Assembly (NCBI GenBank): GCA_963662155.1
Contig: OY759264.1
Coordinates: 12,169,315-12,233,314, forward strand
DNA length: 64,000 nucleotides
Reading direction: 5' to 3'
Source of the DNA: Lamellibrachia columna
Taxonomy: Eukaryota; Annelida; Polychaeta; Sabellida; Siboglinidae
Below the pieces are notes generated by a model, which did not search any database, was not told the origin of the DNA, and worked only from the letters and a program-made list of their open reading frames with translations. The position numbers were made by a program, and so were the translations under genes. This document shows positions 54,303 through 62,549 of this stretch, in pieces (positions within the stretch are counted from its first letter, which is position 1; each line of letters starts with the position of its first letter).

Positions 54303-54761
54303 ATGGAGCACGCGCGAAAAATGGCCTTGGTGGATCCACGGTTGTTGGAGACCCTTCGATCACCACCACCACCTACAGACACGGTTGGTAAGGTCATGCA
54401 AGGACTCGACGCCGAGATGAACTCCATTCTCGATCAAAACGACCTAAACGATGGGGACAAAGTGAAAATGTACAATCAGGTGTTGCAGCGATACAACCAC
54501 TTGTCCGATCGACGCGACAAACAGCCGACACGAGTGGTTGTGGTGAACGATGATGCAACGACAGAAACAGCGACACCGGAAAAGCCGGCAGCAGCACCTA
54601 CAACATCAGCTCCATCTGCCGTAGAGGCCGACATCGTGGACAGCATTCCAAAGGCCATGAAGTTGATGGATCGTCTCAAAACCCAGCTATCGTGGACCGA
54701 TCGAGGCGAATTGTTACACGACGGTACGCCGGTACCTGGAAGTAACATGGTGATCTCGTGA
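54303..54761 (+). CDS. Conserved Polinton protein of unknown function, N-terminal part
   Basis: The ATG follows directly on the stop of the previous frame. The product starts MEHARKMALVDPRLLETL, has LDAEMNSILDQNDLNDGDKV and YNQVLQRYNHL, then a low-complexity T/A/P linker, and ends near LHDGTPVPGSNMV. Proteins of this layout accompany capsid genes in invertebrate Polintons, but I know no function. The frame ends at TGA (54759-54761) at a -1-type break; the expected continuation is in the overlapping frame from 54758. Confidence 0.7.
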   Translation: MEHARKMALVDPRLLETLRSPPPPTDTVGKVMQGLDAEMNSILDQNDLNDGDKVKMYNQVLQRYNHLSDRRDKQPTRVVVVNDDATTETATPEKPAAAPTTSAPSAVEADIVDSIPKAMKLMDRLKTQLSWTDRGELLHDGTPVPGSNMVIS

Positions 54762-55044
54762 ACGACGTATTGCGAAAAAGAAGAAAGAGTGATCATGTAG
54801 GATGGCAAGCGTTCGCGCAGCAGCTCAAACGTATCAACCTACCCATGGAATTGGTCGGTAACGCCGAACGGAGACGCTACATACGACAGGCTGCAACGAC
54901 AACACCGGTGGCGGTGACACCCAGAAATCGTCCATTACCGCGTTGGACTCCCTACAGTCGTTGGCAAGTGGAACAGTCCAAAAGTCCTCAAAAAAAAAAC
55001 GTCAGCGTCGGTTGCCGTCACTGGATGGTTGGGAGTCCTTTTAA
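54758..55044 (+). CDS. Conserved Polinton protein of unknown function, C-terminal part
   Basis: NDVLRKRRKSDHVGWQAFAQ continues the protein started at 54303 and runs to SRWQVEQSKSPQKK. At an A10 homopolymer (54990-54999) the open frame diverges: one frame goes on to 55192 with no recognisable sequence, while the neighbouring frame gives KKRQRRLPSLDGWESF and a stop at 55042-55044, a plausible natural C-terminus. I end the gene there. Confidence 0.55.
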
Positions 55045-55079
55045 AAGATTTGTGCGCAACGACGATTCAACAGTTAACC

Positions 55080-55238
55080 ATGGTATCGGTAGTGGACACA
55101 TATCGCTTGGTAGTCCTAGGAGTGCTGTACAAGACCGTCGACTACTACCCACTGACAGGAGTGCTTGTCTCCGTGCTGTACATGACTGCTGACTACTACC
55201 CGCTCTCGAAAAAAGTCTTGCCGCTACTTCGATGGTAG
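55080..55238 (+). CDS. Small hydrophobic ORF with internal repeat (52 aa)
   Basis: MVSVVDTYRLVVLGVLYKTV is followed by two copies of a VLYxTxDYYPL motif, encoded by an imperfect duplication of about 66 bp (55125-55150 and 55190-55215 zones). Its stop overlaps the ATG of the next ORF (ATGGTAG). Not recognised; possibly a membrane protein or a degraded one. Confidence 0.35.
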   Translation: MVSVVDTYRLVVLGVLYKTVDYYPLTGVLVSVLYMTADYYPLSKKVLPLLRW

Positions 55239-55432
55239 GATATCGACCTATCGTCGTGGGAGTACTGTGTTGTTTCCTACTATACATTATCGCACTCGTC
55301 GCTAGATATTACCTCAGTTCGTCTCCTCTAGTTGTGTGGTGCGAACCATGGGGCGTCGAGTCGAAGAATCACTCAAACGCGTCTACTTCGATCCGAAATG
55401 CGTCGGAAGTTATGGTGGGGTCAACGCACTGA
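55232..55432 (+). CDS. Small predicted single-pass membrane protein (66 aa)
   Basis: MVGYRPIVVGVLCCFLLYII forms a hydrophobic segment at residues 7-25, followed by ALVARYYLSS and a polar tail that overlaps the integrase start in another frame. The overlap suggests that only the first 40 or so residues are constrained. No family recognised. Confidence 0.4.
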   Translation: MVGYRPIVVGVLCCFLLYIIALVARYYLSSSPLVVWCEPWGVESKNHSNASTSIRNASEVMVGSTH

Positions 55433-56070
55433 GACGTGTCCCGCGCGCACCAGTGAAAGCCGTCAAGCAATGGTTGTCGGAACAAGACGCGTACACCTTA
55501 CACAAACCGGTGATAATTCGATTCAAGAGGCGCCTTGTCATCGTGGGTGGACGCAACCACCAGTGGCAGGCCAATCTCGTCGACTTGTCAAACCTGAAAA
55601 AAGACAACGACGGATACGTGTTTCTGTTGACGGTGATCGACGTCTTTTCAAAACGGGCCTGGTGCGTTCCTCTGAAAAACAAGTCGGCGTCGTCTCTGGT
55701 GACGGCATTGAAAGGATTGTTGGTCAACATGATGGATGATCGCGTGCGCATCAGCAAAGCGAAGCAGCGGTTCGAGAAAGGGTACATGGCAAATTGGAGC
55801 GAGGAGCTCTTCACGATACGCGAAGTTCACGCCTCCGATCCACCCGTGTACCTGTTGGTCGACGATCTCGGTGAGGTGCTGGACGGAACCTTCTACGAAC
55901 CGGAACTGCAGAAAGTATTGGTCTCGAAAGATAAACTGTACCGCGTGGAATCGGTGCTGCAGCGACGGAAGGTGGGAAAACGAACGGAGGCGTTAGTCAA
56001 ATGGTACGGCTACCCCACTTCGTTCAACAGCTGGATCGACGCCAAGGCGCTCTTTCGGTATAAAGAGTAG
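55345..56070 (+). CDS. Retroviral-type integrase with chromodomain, internally deleted
   Basis: 241 residues from the ATG at 55345 (ACCATGG context; an in-frame ATG also exists at 55336). The N-terminal region has VKQWLSEQDAYTLHKP; QWQANLVDL holds the first catalytic Asp; TVIDVFSKRAWCVPLKNKS continues the core fold. Near 55715-55735 the sequence jumps from SSLVTALKGLLVNM to DDRVRISKAKQRFEKGYM, which is normally after the core. The second Asp and the Glu of the DDE triad are thus absent. Residues about 198-236 (YRVESVLQRRKVGKR, VKWYGYP, SWIDA) are a chromodomain that may guide integration to chromatin. The enzyme should be catalytically dead, though the element's target duplication shows that an active integrase placed it. 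Confidence 0.88.
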   Translation, partial: TMGRRVEESLKRVYFDPKCVGSYGGVNALRRVPRAPVKAVKQWLSEQDAYTLHKPVIIRFKRRLVIVGGRNHQWQANLVDLSNLKKDNDGYVFLLTVIDVFSKRAWCVPLKNKSASSLVTALKGLLVNMMDDRVRISKAKQRFEKGYMANWSEELFTIREVHASDPPVYLLVDDLGEVLDGTFYEPELQKVLVSKDKLYRVESVLQRRKVGKRTEALVKWYGYPTSFNSWIDAKALFRYKE

Positions 56071-56100
56071 TTACGCGCCGGTCGACTCCTCATTCCAACG

Positions 56101-56325
56101 ATGTCCATCGTCGAAGACGACAACGAAGGGATAGACGTTACGGACAACAACGACAACGAAGTTGTTGCATCGCGTTGGCACCTCTTCGGCACCGATTGTC
56201 CCAAGGCGGAAATCATGTTCTTGTGTCAGGTCTTCGTCTTGTACGCGATCATCGCGGTCAGCATCTACAATCTGACAACCGGTCACACCGACTCTAATCT
56301 GTGGACGGCGCTGTTGGAGGCATAG
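56101..56325 (+). CDS. Small membrane protein of Polinton type, C-terminus altered
   Basis: 74 residues: an acidic N-terminus (EDDNEGIDVTDNNDNE), then RWHLFGTDCPKAEIMFLCQV and a hydrophobic helix FVLYAIIAVSIYNL, ending NLWTALLEA. The last residues run into the deletion that also truncates the next gene, so the natural C-terminus is probably lost. Small membrane proteins sit next to the penton gene in related elements; function unknown. Confidence 0.6.
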   Translation: MSIVEDDNEGIDVTDNNDNEVVASRWHLFGTDCPKAEIMFLCQVFVLYAIIAVSIYNLTTGHTDSNLWTALLEA

Positions 56326-56888
56326 CAACGGGATATTACGACAGAACTCGTAAACTCATACGAGCCATCAACCACTCGCTAGGGGTTATCGCGGTAAGTC
56401 AAAGAGTGAAATTAAGTTACAGCGACATCACTCAAAAAGTATCCGTACGCATGTCACCGAGTACCGAATTCACAACCCCGGGTTCTATGGGAGTCACACT
56501 AGGTCTTAACGCAAGGACCATCCGTAGTCCTGAAAGTCACGTGCCGCTAGATGGCGATGGAGAGGTGTACACCTTCGTGAAAGAAGGGGATTCCGTGGTG
56601 GACTTGAAGCAAGGGTTCGAGTCACTCTACGTGTACACGAACGTCGTGGAATCGCGCGTCGTCGGCGACAGTCTCGTACCGCTGTTAAGGATTGTTCCAA
56701 TACAAGGCGAGCACGGACATACGATCTCGAGACATTTCGAGCAGGTTCAGTACTTGCCCTTGTTGCGCAAGGAGTTTGGAACAATCGAAATCGATATAAG
56801 AGACGATACCGGGCATGCCGTGCCATTCGAACGCGGCAAGGTGACGGTGACGCTTCATTTTCGACGTCGCAAGACTGGTCTGTTCTGA
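56301..56888 (+). CDS. Penton-like minor capsid protein, N-terminally truncated
   Basis: 195 codons. TGYYDRTRKLIRAINHSLG, YVYTNVVESRVVGDSLVPLL, QYLPLLRKEF, IEIDIRDDTGHAVPFERGKV and the final VTLHFRRRK are the C-terminal two thirds of the Polinton/adintovirus penton-type single-jelly-roll protein, which would form the capsid vertices. The first residues (MDGAVGGIA) overlap the preceding gene in another frame and are not part of the family, so a deletion near 56315-56330 removed the N-terminal part. The start used is only the first ATG of the open frame. Confidence 0.75.
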   Translation: MDGAVGGIATGYYDRTRKLIRAINHSLGVIAVSQRVKLSYSDITQKVSVRMSPSTEFTTPGSMGVTLGLNARTIRSPESHVPLDGDGEVYTFVKEGDSVVDLKQGFESLYVYTNVVESRVVGDSLVPLLRIVPIQGEHGHTISRHFEQVQYLPLLRKEFGTIEIDIRDDTGHAVPFERGKVTVTLHFRRRKTGLF

Positions 56889-56891
56889 AGA

Positions 56892-57302
56892 ATGAATTAC
56901 AACGATTATTACACCCGACAGGTGGGAGGCGCTCTACCCTACTTTGTCGTTGCCAGAGTGCAATGAGGACACGGGTTGGGTAGTCTGTTCGGAGGTCTGA
57001 TTCGGAGCGCCATCCCACTTATCAAACGCGGAGCCGTGGCTTTGGGGAAGGGGGCGTTGAAGACCGGCTTGCGCATAGCCGACGACGTCATGTCCGGTCA
57101 GAACATAAAAACGGCGGCCAAACGACGCGCCACCGATGCCGGTAAAGACTTGATACGCGGTCTGTTGACGACTCCTGGCGTGCGACCCCAGAAACGTATA
57201 AAACGCGCGACAGCACCGCGACGGGTCAGTGCAGTGAAAAGACATCGTAAAGCGCAGACGATTCGTGAACGTGACGTGTTCGACGATGGCTTTCGTGCAT
57301 AG
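56892..57302 (+). pseudogene. pVI-like minor capsid protein gene with in-frame TGA
   Basis: The frame starts MNYNDYYTRQVGGALPYF and meets TGA at 56964-56966, then continues GHGLGSLFGGLIRSAIPLIK to the stop at 57300-57302. A downstream ATG at 56976 would give 108 residues (MGSLFGGL...). The sequence has an amphipathic Gly/Ala/Leu N-terminal zone and a very basic C-terminus (RPQKRIKRATAPRR), as in the membrane-active and DNA-associated internal proteins of adenovirus-like particles. The GGALPYF region resembles a site for the element's protease. It overlaps the capsid gene by 17 nt. Confidence 0.72.
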
Positions 57303-58596
57303 ACAATATTGCGAGTGGGTCAAGAGCGAACTCGATCTCTTCGGCGTGCCGCCGACTCAGACCAGCATCGAAGACGCACAAAGGGTGGAACACCAACCGA
57401 TGGCCTCCCTCGAGTCGGGTGGTCCCATAGAATTCTTGCTACCTGGATCGGGAGACACTTACCTGGATCTCGCCAGCAGCTACCTGCACGTGCAAGCGAG
57501 GCTAACCAAAGGCAACGGGACGCCTCTCGACCCCGACAACGCTGTGGCTCCGGTGAATAATTGGTTGCATTCGTTATTCTGTCAAGTCGACGTCTACCTA
57601 AACGGTACGCTCGTGACTCCTTCGACAAACACGTACCCGTATCGCGCCTATATCGAAACGCTTTTGAGTTACGGCAGCGAGGCCAAAGAGACTCAACTGA
57701 CGAGTCAACTGTGGTACAAAGACACCGCCGGTCGCATGGATGCCGTCAACATTGTCGACGAGTACGTAATGAACCGAGGGTTGGTGTCTCGGCGAGCGCA
57801 CGTCACGCAGAGTCGTGTCGTTGACATGATGGGACGACTACACGTGGACCTGTTCCTACAAGATCGTTACCTACTCAACGGCGTCGACGTCAAGATACGA
57901 CTGGTGCGTAGCAAGGACACGTTCGCGCTCATGGCCGGTGGTGGCAACCTCGATTATAAAGTACACATCGTCAACGCCACCATGTTCGCGAGGAAAGCCA
58001 CACTGAATCCGACCGTTCAGATAGCGCACATCAAGGCACTGGACAAGGGCACGGCCTAGTACCCGCTGCGTTCCGTCGACTGCAAAGTATAGTCCATTCC
58101 CACAGGGGCCATGTCGCACACGCACGAAAACCTGTTCCTCGGTACCCTACCGAAACGTCTGGTGCTATGCTGCATCGACAACGACGCGTACAACGGTGCG
58201 AAGAACCCATTTCACGCCAAGCACAACAACGTCAACTTCCTCGCCGTTTACGTGGATGGTCGACAGGTACCCTCCAAACCACTCCAGCCGAATTTCGACG
58301 AGAATCGATTCATCAGGAGTTACCTCAACCTGTTCACATCGACTGGCAAGGTATCACAAGACGAAGGGAACGGTCTGACTCGTGTCGACTTCCGTAATGG
58401 GTACACCTTATTTGGTTTCGACCTGACCCCGGACGCGTGTGATGAGTCGTGCTTCCATCTGGTACAAAAGGGCAACCGGCGCATCAAGATGCATTTCGCT
58501 GCAGCGCTCCAACATACCATCAACGTCGTCGTGTACGCAGAATTCGAATCGGTGCTGGAAATCGACAAGAGCAGGAACGTCATCTACGATTTCTGA
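57286..58596 (+). pseudogene. Major capsid protein (double jelly-roll) gene with two in-frame TAG codons
   Basis: The start MAFVHRQYCEWVKSELDLF at 57286 is preferred over the in-frame ATG at 57265. The N-terminal half (257 codons) has SIEFLLPG-like GPIEFLLPGSGDTYLDLA, WLHSLFCQVDVYLNG and TYPYRAYIETLLSYG; the C-terminal half (58111-58596) has SHTHENLFLGTLPKRLVLCC, VYVDGRQVPS-like AVYVDGRQVPSKPL, NGYTLFGFDLTPD and a VVYAEFES end. This is the hexon-like protein often annotated in invertebrates as F54H12.2-like. Both halves are in the same frame, separated by TAG at 58057-58059 and 58090-58092 with intervening sequence still resembling the family. The ATG at 58111 could start the second half. Otherwise undamaged, which suggests recent loss or an unusual split. 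Confidence 0.88.
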
Positions 58597-59045
58597 TGGA
58601 GACAAGCCAGATTGCACGTCTCCTGGCGAGAGACGCACGAACTCGTTCGATCATTCGCGACGTCGTACCCAAAGGCGGACTGCCTACGATGATCGATGCT
58701 TTCCCGTTCGCTTTCGTATGCAATACTCACGACGGCGATAAACCCGGTCAACATTGGATCGCTCTCTACGTGGATGCCGACAGACGCGGTGAATACTTCT
58801 GTTCGTACGGACTACCGCCGCTACACGGCGCATTTCGCGTGTTCCTGAACGAACATTGTTCCGAGTGGAGTCACAATGCCAAGAGACTTCAGAGTCCTCT
58901 ATCTAACGTGTGCGGACAATACTGCATAGCTTATTTGCTGCTTCGATGTAACGGCATACCGATGAACGCTTTTGTCAATTCATTTGGTAGCGATTTAGTC
59001 GCTAACGATTGTCGCGTGTTTGATTGGGTTAAGACCATGAGATAG
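58596..59045 (+). CDS. Adenain-like cysteine protease
   Basis: 149 residues; its ATG overlaps the capsid gene stop (TGATG). GQHWIALYVD carries the catalytic His (H53), LQSPLSN the putative oxyanion Gln (Q99) and VCGQYCIAYLLL the nucleophile Cys (C110). Between them FCSYGLPP has Cys69 where the family carries an acidic residue, so activity is uncertain. The family (Ulp1/adenovirus protease fold) cleaves capsid proteins during particle maturation. The larger open frame from 58449 overlaps the capsid gene and is not used. No frame breaks. Confidence 0.85.
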   Translation: METSQIARLLARDARTRSIIRDVVPKGGLPTMIDAFPFAFVCNTHDGDKPGQHWIALYVDADRRGEYFCSYGLPPLHGAFRVFLNEHCSEWSHNAKRLQSPLSNVCGQYCIAYLLLRCNGIPMNAFVNSFGSDLVANDCRVFDWVKTMR

Positions 59046-59600
59046 GGTAAACTGTAATACAGCATAACTTATTTATTGCTTCGATGTAGTGGTAATACTT
59101 ACCAGCTGATAGTATCTGTATTGTGATGTAATTGAAAGATGATTGTGTGTGTGCACACGACCTCAGGCGTGATGGTCAACATCCGCAAGTCGCCTATTCA
59201 TCATGACCCTCGAGCCTCTGGCGAGGTGGAGACACCCCTAAGCTCGCGACCCCTGGCGTGATGGTCAACATCCGCAAGTCGTCTCGTCGTCATCGTCATA
59301 GTTGTAGTCGTAGTGATATTACACGCTACCCATGTTGTATCATCATGCTGCTTGTGTTGTTAAATAAAATAAAATTTTGCCGTTCCTACAACCGCTAGGG
59401 TGCGCTCTGGTGTGCTGCGCGTGCAACCGGAAGTGCTTCAGGCACATATTCTTAAAGTGGGTTTGTCCCAACTAACCGCCACGTCAGCGATATGTGGGTT
59501 TTCCCCAATAACCGCCACGTCAGCGATATGTGGGTTTTTCCCCTGGGTTTTCATTGAATTTAAAATTAAAATTGTAATTTGAAATAAAAATTTATATTAA
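59046..59600 (+). other. Polinton 3' non-coding region with short repeats
   Basis: GGCGTGATGGTCAACATCCG occurs at 59166 and 59255 (spacing 89). ACCGCCACGTCAGCGATATG occurs at 59475 and 59511 (spacing 36). TTAAATAAAATAAAA near 59358 could be a poly(A) signal region for the plus-strand transcripts. No gene seen. Confidence 0.6.
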
Positions 59601-59690
59601 AATTAACCAATGTCTATTTTTAGAAAATTAAAATTAACCAATGTCTATTTTTAGAAAATTTAAATTAACCAATGTCTATTTTTAGCTACC
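59601..59690 (+). repeat. Three 31-bp tandem repeats next to the right TIR
   Basis: AATTAACCAATGTCTATTTT starts at 59601, 59632 and 59663. The left end has one copy only. The last copy is part of the inverted repeat. Confidence 0.9.
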
Positions 59691-59751
59691 ACCAAAAATC
59701 GACCGAAATTGCCGCCACAATTGGGGGTATGAAAAAGACTAACCTACTACT
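59657..59751 (-). repeat. Polinton right terminal inverted repeat
   Basis: Reads, in reverse complement, AGTAGTAGGTTAGTC onward and pairs with 48642-48737. Confidence 0.93.
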
Positions 59752-59757
59752 GACACG
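59752..59757. repeat. Polinton target-site duplication, right (GACACG)
   Basis: Exact partner of 48636-48641. Confidence 0.92.
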
Positions 59758-59802
59758 GCAGGTCTTTTATGCGCTGAAGATCAGAGGCAGATAACGCCTT
59801 GT

Positions 59803-59814
59803 AGACCTATATGT
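59803..59814. repeat. LINE/SINE target-site duplication, left
   Basis: AGACCTATATGT, identical to 62538-62549. Confidence 0.8.
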
Positions 59815-62325
59815 TTGGAAAAGACAACGACGGATATGAAAACATAATAGGAAGCCATGGAGTAGGTGAAAGAAATGACAATGGAGAAAGACTTGTTGAC
59901 TTCTGCGGACTCAATAACCTCGTGGTAACAGGTACCATTTTCCCACATAAACTTATACATAAACAGACATGGACATCTCCAGGAGGAAAGACAAAGAATC
60001 AAATAGACCATGTGTTAGTGAGTAGGCAACACCGGACATCAGTAATGGACACTAGGGCCATGAGAGGAGCCGACATTGCGAGCGACCACCAATTAGTGCG
60101 ATCAAAAATCAAGCTGAAACTAAAGAGAAAACAAAAGAACAAGGCGATCAGAAAGAAATTTGATTTAATTAAGTTACAGCAACCAGCTATTAAAGCCCAA
60201 TTCTCACTGAAGTTACGCAACAAATATGATATATTACAAGACTACGAAGAAACAGGCGACGAAGAAGTTGAGAAACAATGGCAAGACTTTGAGGATGCAT
60301 ACAAAGAAACAGCTCAAGAAGTACTGGGGTACAAAAAGAAAGGGCAAAAACCATGGATCAGCAAGGGGTCATGGGAGTTAGTAGAAGAGAGAAAACGACT
60401 GAAGAACAACATCGAGCAGACAAAGTCAGACAGGATTAAGCAGAATTACATGGATAAATATAGGTGTAAAGACAAAGAAGTGAAGAAGAGCATGAGACAA
60501 GACAAGAGGAAGTGGGTTGACCACCTTGCCATGGAAGCAGAGGAAGCAGCACATAATGGAAGAATGAAAGAAGTGTATGATATTACAAAAACCCTCAGTA
60601 ATGACAAACGTAAGACAACAAATGCAGTGAAAGACAAAGGTGGAAACTTAATAACGGAAGGATTGGCCAGAAGGAAGCGATGGAAAGAACACTTTGAGGA
60701 AATCCTTAATAGACCTATACCTGATGACCCTGTAACATATGTGGAGATAGATCCGATCATAAACGAAATCAGCACTGACCCAATAACAAAGACAGAAATT
60801 AGAACAGCGCTAAGGAAGATGAAAAAAGGGAAAGCAGGGGGCAAGGACGAAATTACAGCAGAATTATTGAAAGCAGACATGAATACAACAGAGAAATGGC
60901 TTGTCAAATTATTCAGAACATTTTGGGAACAAGAGAAAGTGCCAAAAACGTGGAAGCAGGGACTGATCGTTAAAATACCGAAGAAAGGTGACCTGACAGA
61001 GTGCGGGAATTGGAGAGGAATTACTTTGACATCTGTTCCTAGTAAAGTATTCGGAAGAGTACTCATTGACAGAATAAGAGATGGAGTTAACAGCAAGTTG
61101 AGAGACGAACAAGCAGGTTTCAGAAGTGGGAGAGGCACAGTAGAACAGATATTTATTTTACGAAATATTATAGAACAGGTAGTGGAATGGCAGGCAACTC
61201 TATACATCACGTTTGTGGATTTTGAAAAAGCATTTGACTCAGTGCACCGAGAGAGTCTATGGAAAATTATGGAGAGCTATGGAATTCCATGCAAGATAAT
61301 CCACATGGTACTGATGTTATACGAAGATAGTGAATGTGCAGTGTTAGACGAAGGTGAGGAATCTGAGTGGTTCAAGGTCAAAACTGGAGTTAAACAAGGA
61401 GATGTAATGTCTGGATTTATCTTCTTGATGGTAGTGGACTGGATAATGAGAAACACAACAGCCGGAAACAAAACAGGAATAAGATGGAACTTCACGTCAA
61501 AACTAGAGGACCTGGACTTTGCCGACGACATAGCACTCATGTCATCATGCTACACACACATGCAAACAAAGACAAGACAACTGAATCAATTTGCAGCAAG
61601 GACAGGACTAAGAATAAATAAAAAGAAAACTCAAATATTGAGGATAAACAGCAAGTGCGAAAACAGAATACTAATCAATGATCAAGAGCTAAAGGAAGTG
61701 GACAAGTATAACTATCTTGGTGCGAACGTTAGTAAGCAAGTAGGAGGCGGCGATGACATTGTTAACAGAATTTGTAAAGCGAGGGTATCCTTCATGAAAC
61801 TAAAGCAGATATGGAGTTCAAATATATACACATTGAGATCGAAATTGAGGCTTTTTAACACACTTGTTAAACCAGTGTTGCTGTGTGGAAGTGAAACATG
61901 GAAAATTAACGAAGGAGACAACAGAAAGTTAGATACATTTTTTTTCAAGTGTTTAAGACGAATCCTACAAATTTGATGGCCATACGTTGTATCAAATCGA
62001 GATATTCTGGCAAAAACAAAATTGAAGACAATCAGCACTGAGGTCAAGTTAAGAAGATGGAAGTGGGTAGGACATATCCTACGAATGGAGAAGAACAGCA
62101 ATTGTGAGACTGCACTGACCTGGACGCCTGAAGGTAGAAGAAAGGTTGGGCGACCAAAGACAACGTGGCGATCAACTATTGAAAATGAAAGAGGTAAACT
62201 GGGGTGGAATAGCTGGAATGAAGCCAGACGTGTAGCAGCTGACAGAACAAGATGGAGGAGATTCACTTCGGCCTTATGGGCCACTGGGCCCGAAGAGGAT
62301 AGGTGAGGTGAGGTGAGACCTATCT
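59815..62325 (+). mobile_element. 5'-truncated RTE-like non-LTR retrotransposon
   Basis: The open frame 59811-61976 begins inside the apurinic endonuclease domain (NQIDHVLVSRQ, GADIASDHQLV), so the 5' part was never copied. The RT domain follows: TFVDFEKAFDSVHRESLW (motif A), GVKQGDVMSGFIF, and LDFADDIALM (motif C). After NYLGANVSKQ and LCGSETWKINEGD the frame meets TGA at 61974-61976 and then continues in the same frame with VKLRRWKWVGHILRM and TWTPEGRRKVGRPKT to 62306. It ends in GGTGAGGTGAGGTGAG, a short tandem tail as found in RTE-type elements. The clade is inferred from motif style and tail; the single stop makes it recently dead. Confidence 0.8.
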
Positions 62326-62532
62326 CAAGTCTCAAGTAGTTATACTCCAAACAGCCCAATATTGAGCTAACGTAGGAGTTTGGACCAACGGCTTTTAGTG
62401 TCTCTTCCGAAAGACACGGGCAAAGTGGGGTGAACGAAATTGCCCAAGCTTCGAAACGGCGGAGGTGGAATCGAACCACCGTCCTCTCGATCGACAGGCG
62501 GGTGCTCTAACCATTAGACCACCGCTCCCCAC
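62326..62532 (-). mobile_element. tRNA-derived SINE-like sequence, tail to tail with the LINE
   Basis: The minus strand starts GGGGAGCGGTGGTCTAATGG and GTTAGAGCACCCGCCTG (A-box-like) and contains GGTGGTTCGATTCCACC (B box and T arm), followed by an unrelated body and GAGATAGGTCTCACC next to the LINE tail. The acceptor stem does not pair, so this is a SINE head and not a tRNA gene. Confidence 0.65.
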
Positions 62533-62537
62533 ACCCC

Positions 62538-62549
62538 AGACCTATATGT
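62538..62549. repeat. LINE/SINE target-site duplication, right
   Basis: AGACCTATATGT. A shorter AGACCTAT also occurs at the LINE-SINE junction (62322). Confidence 0.8.

Larger units (their letters stand above)
48642..59751 (+). mobile_element. Maverick/Polinton (adintovirus-like) element, 11,110 bp, defective
   Basis: Both ends, the 6-bp duplication and the gene set identify it. Genes in order: zinc finger/DNA polymerase B N-terminal half, short basic-hydrophobic protein, conserved unknown, small membrane ORFs, integrase-chromodomain, small membrane protein, penton-like protein, pVI-like protein, major capsid protein, adenain-like protease. Typical Polintons are 15-20 kb and encode a full polymerase and a packaging ATPase; here both are incomplete or absent, so this is an internally deleted, non-autonomous copy. 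Its gene block is richer in G+C than the host flanks. The first 3.6 kb has only one candidate exon. All recognised genes point the same way. Confidence 0.95.

Noticed and set aside
58449..58595. Upstream extension of the protease frame
   Set aside because: It overlaps the well-conserved capsid C-terminus in another frame; the ATG at 58596 fits the family length.
55410..58638. Minus-strand and alternative-frame open frames across the Polinton genes
   Set aside because: GC-rich coding sequence leaves other frames open by chance; none shows a domain.
62461..62531. tRNA gene on the minus strand
   Set aside because: The T arm and B box are good, but the acceptor stem does not pair and the sequence runs into a SINE body.
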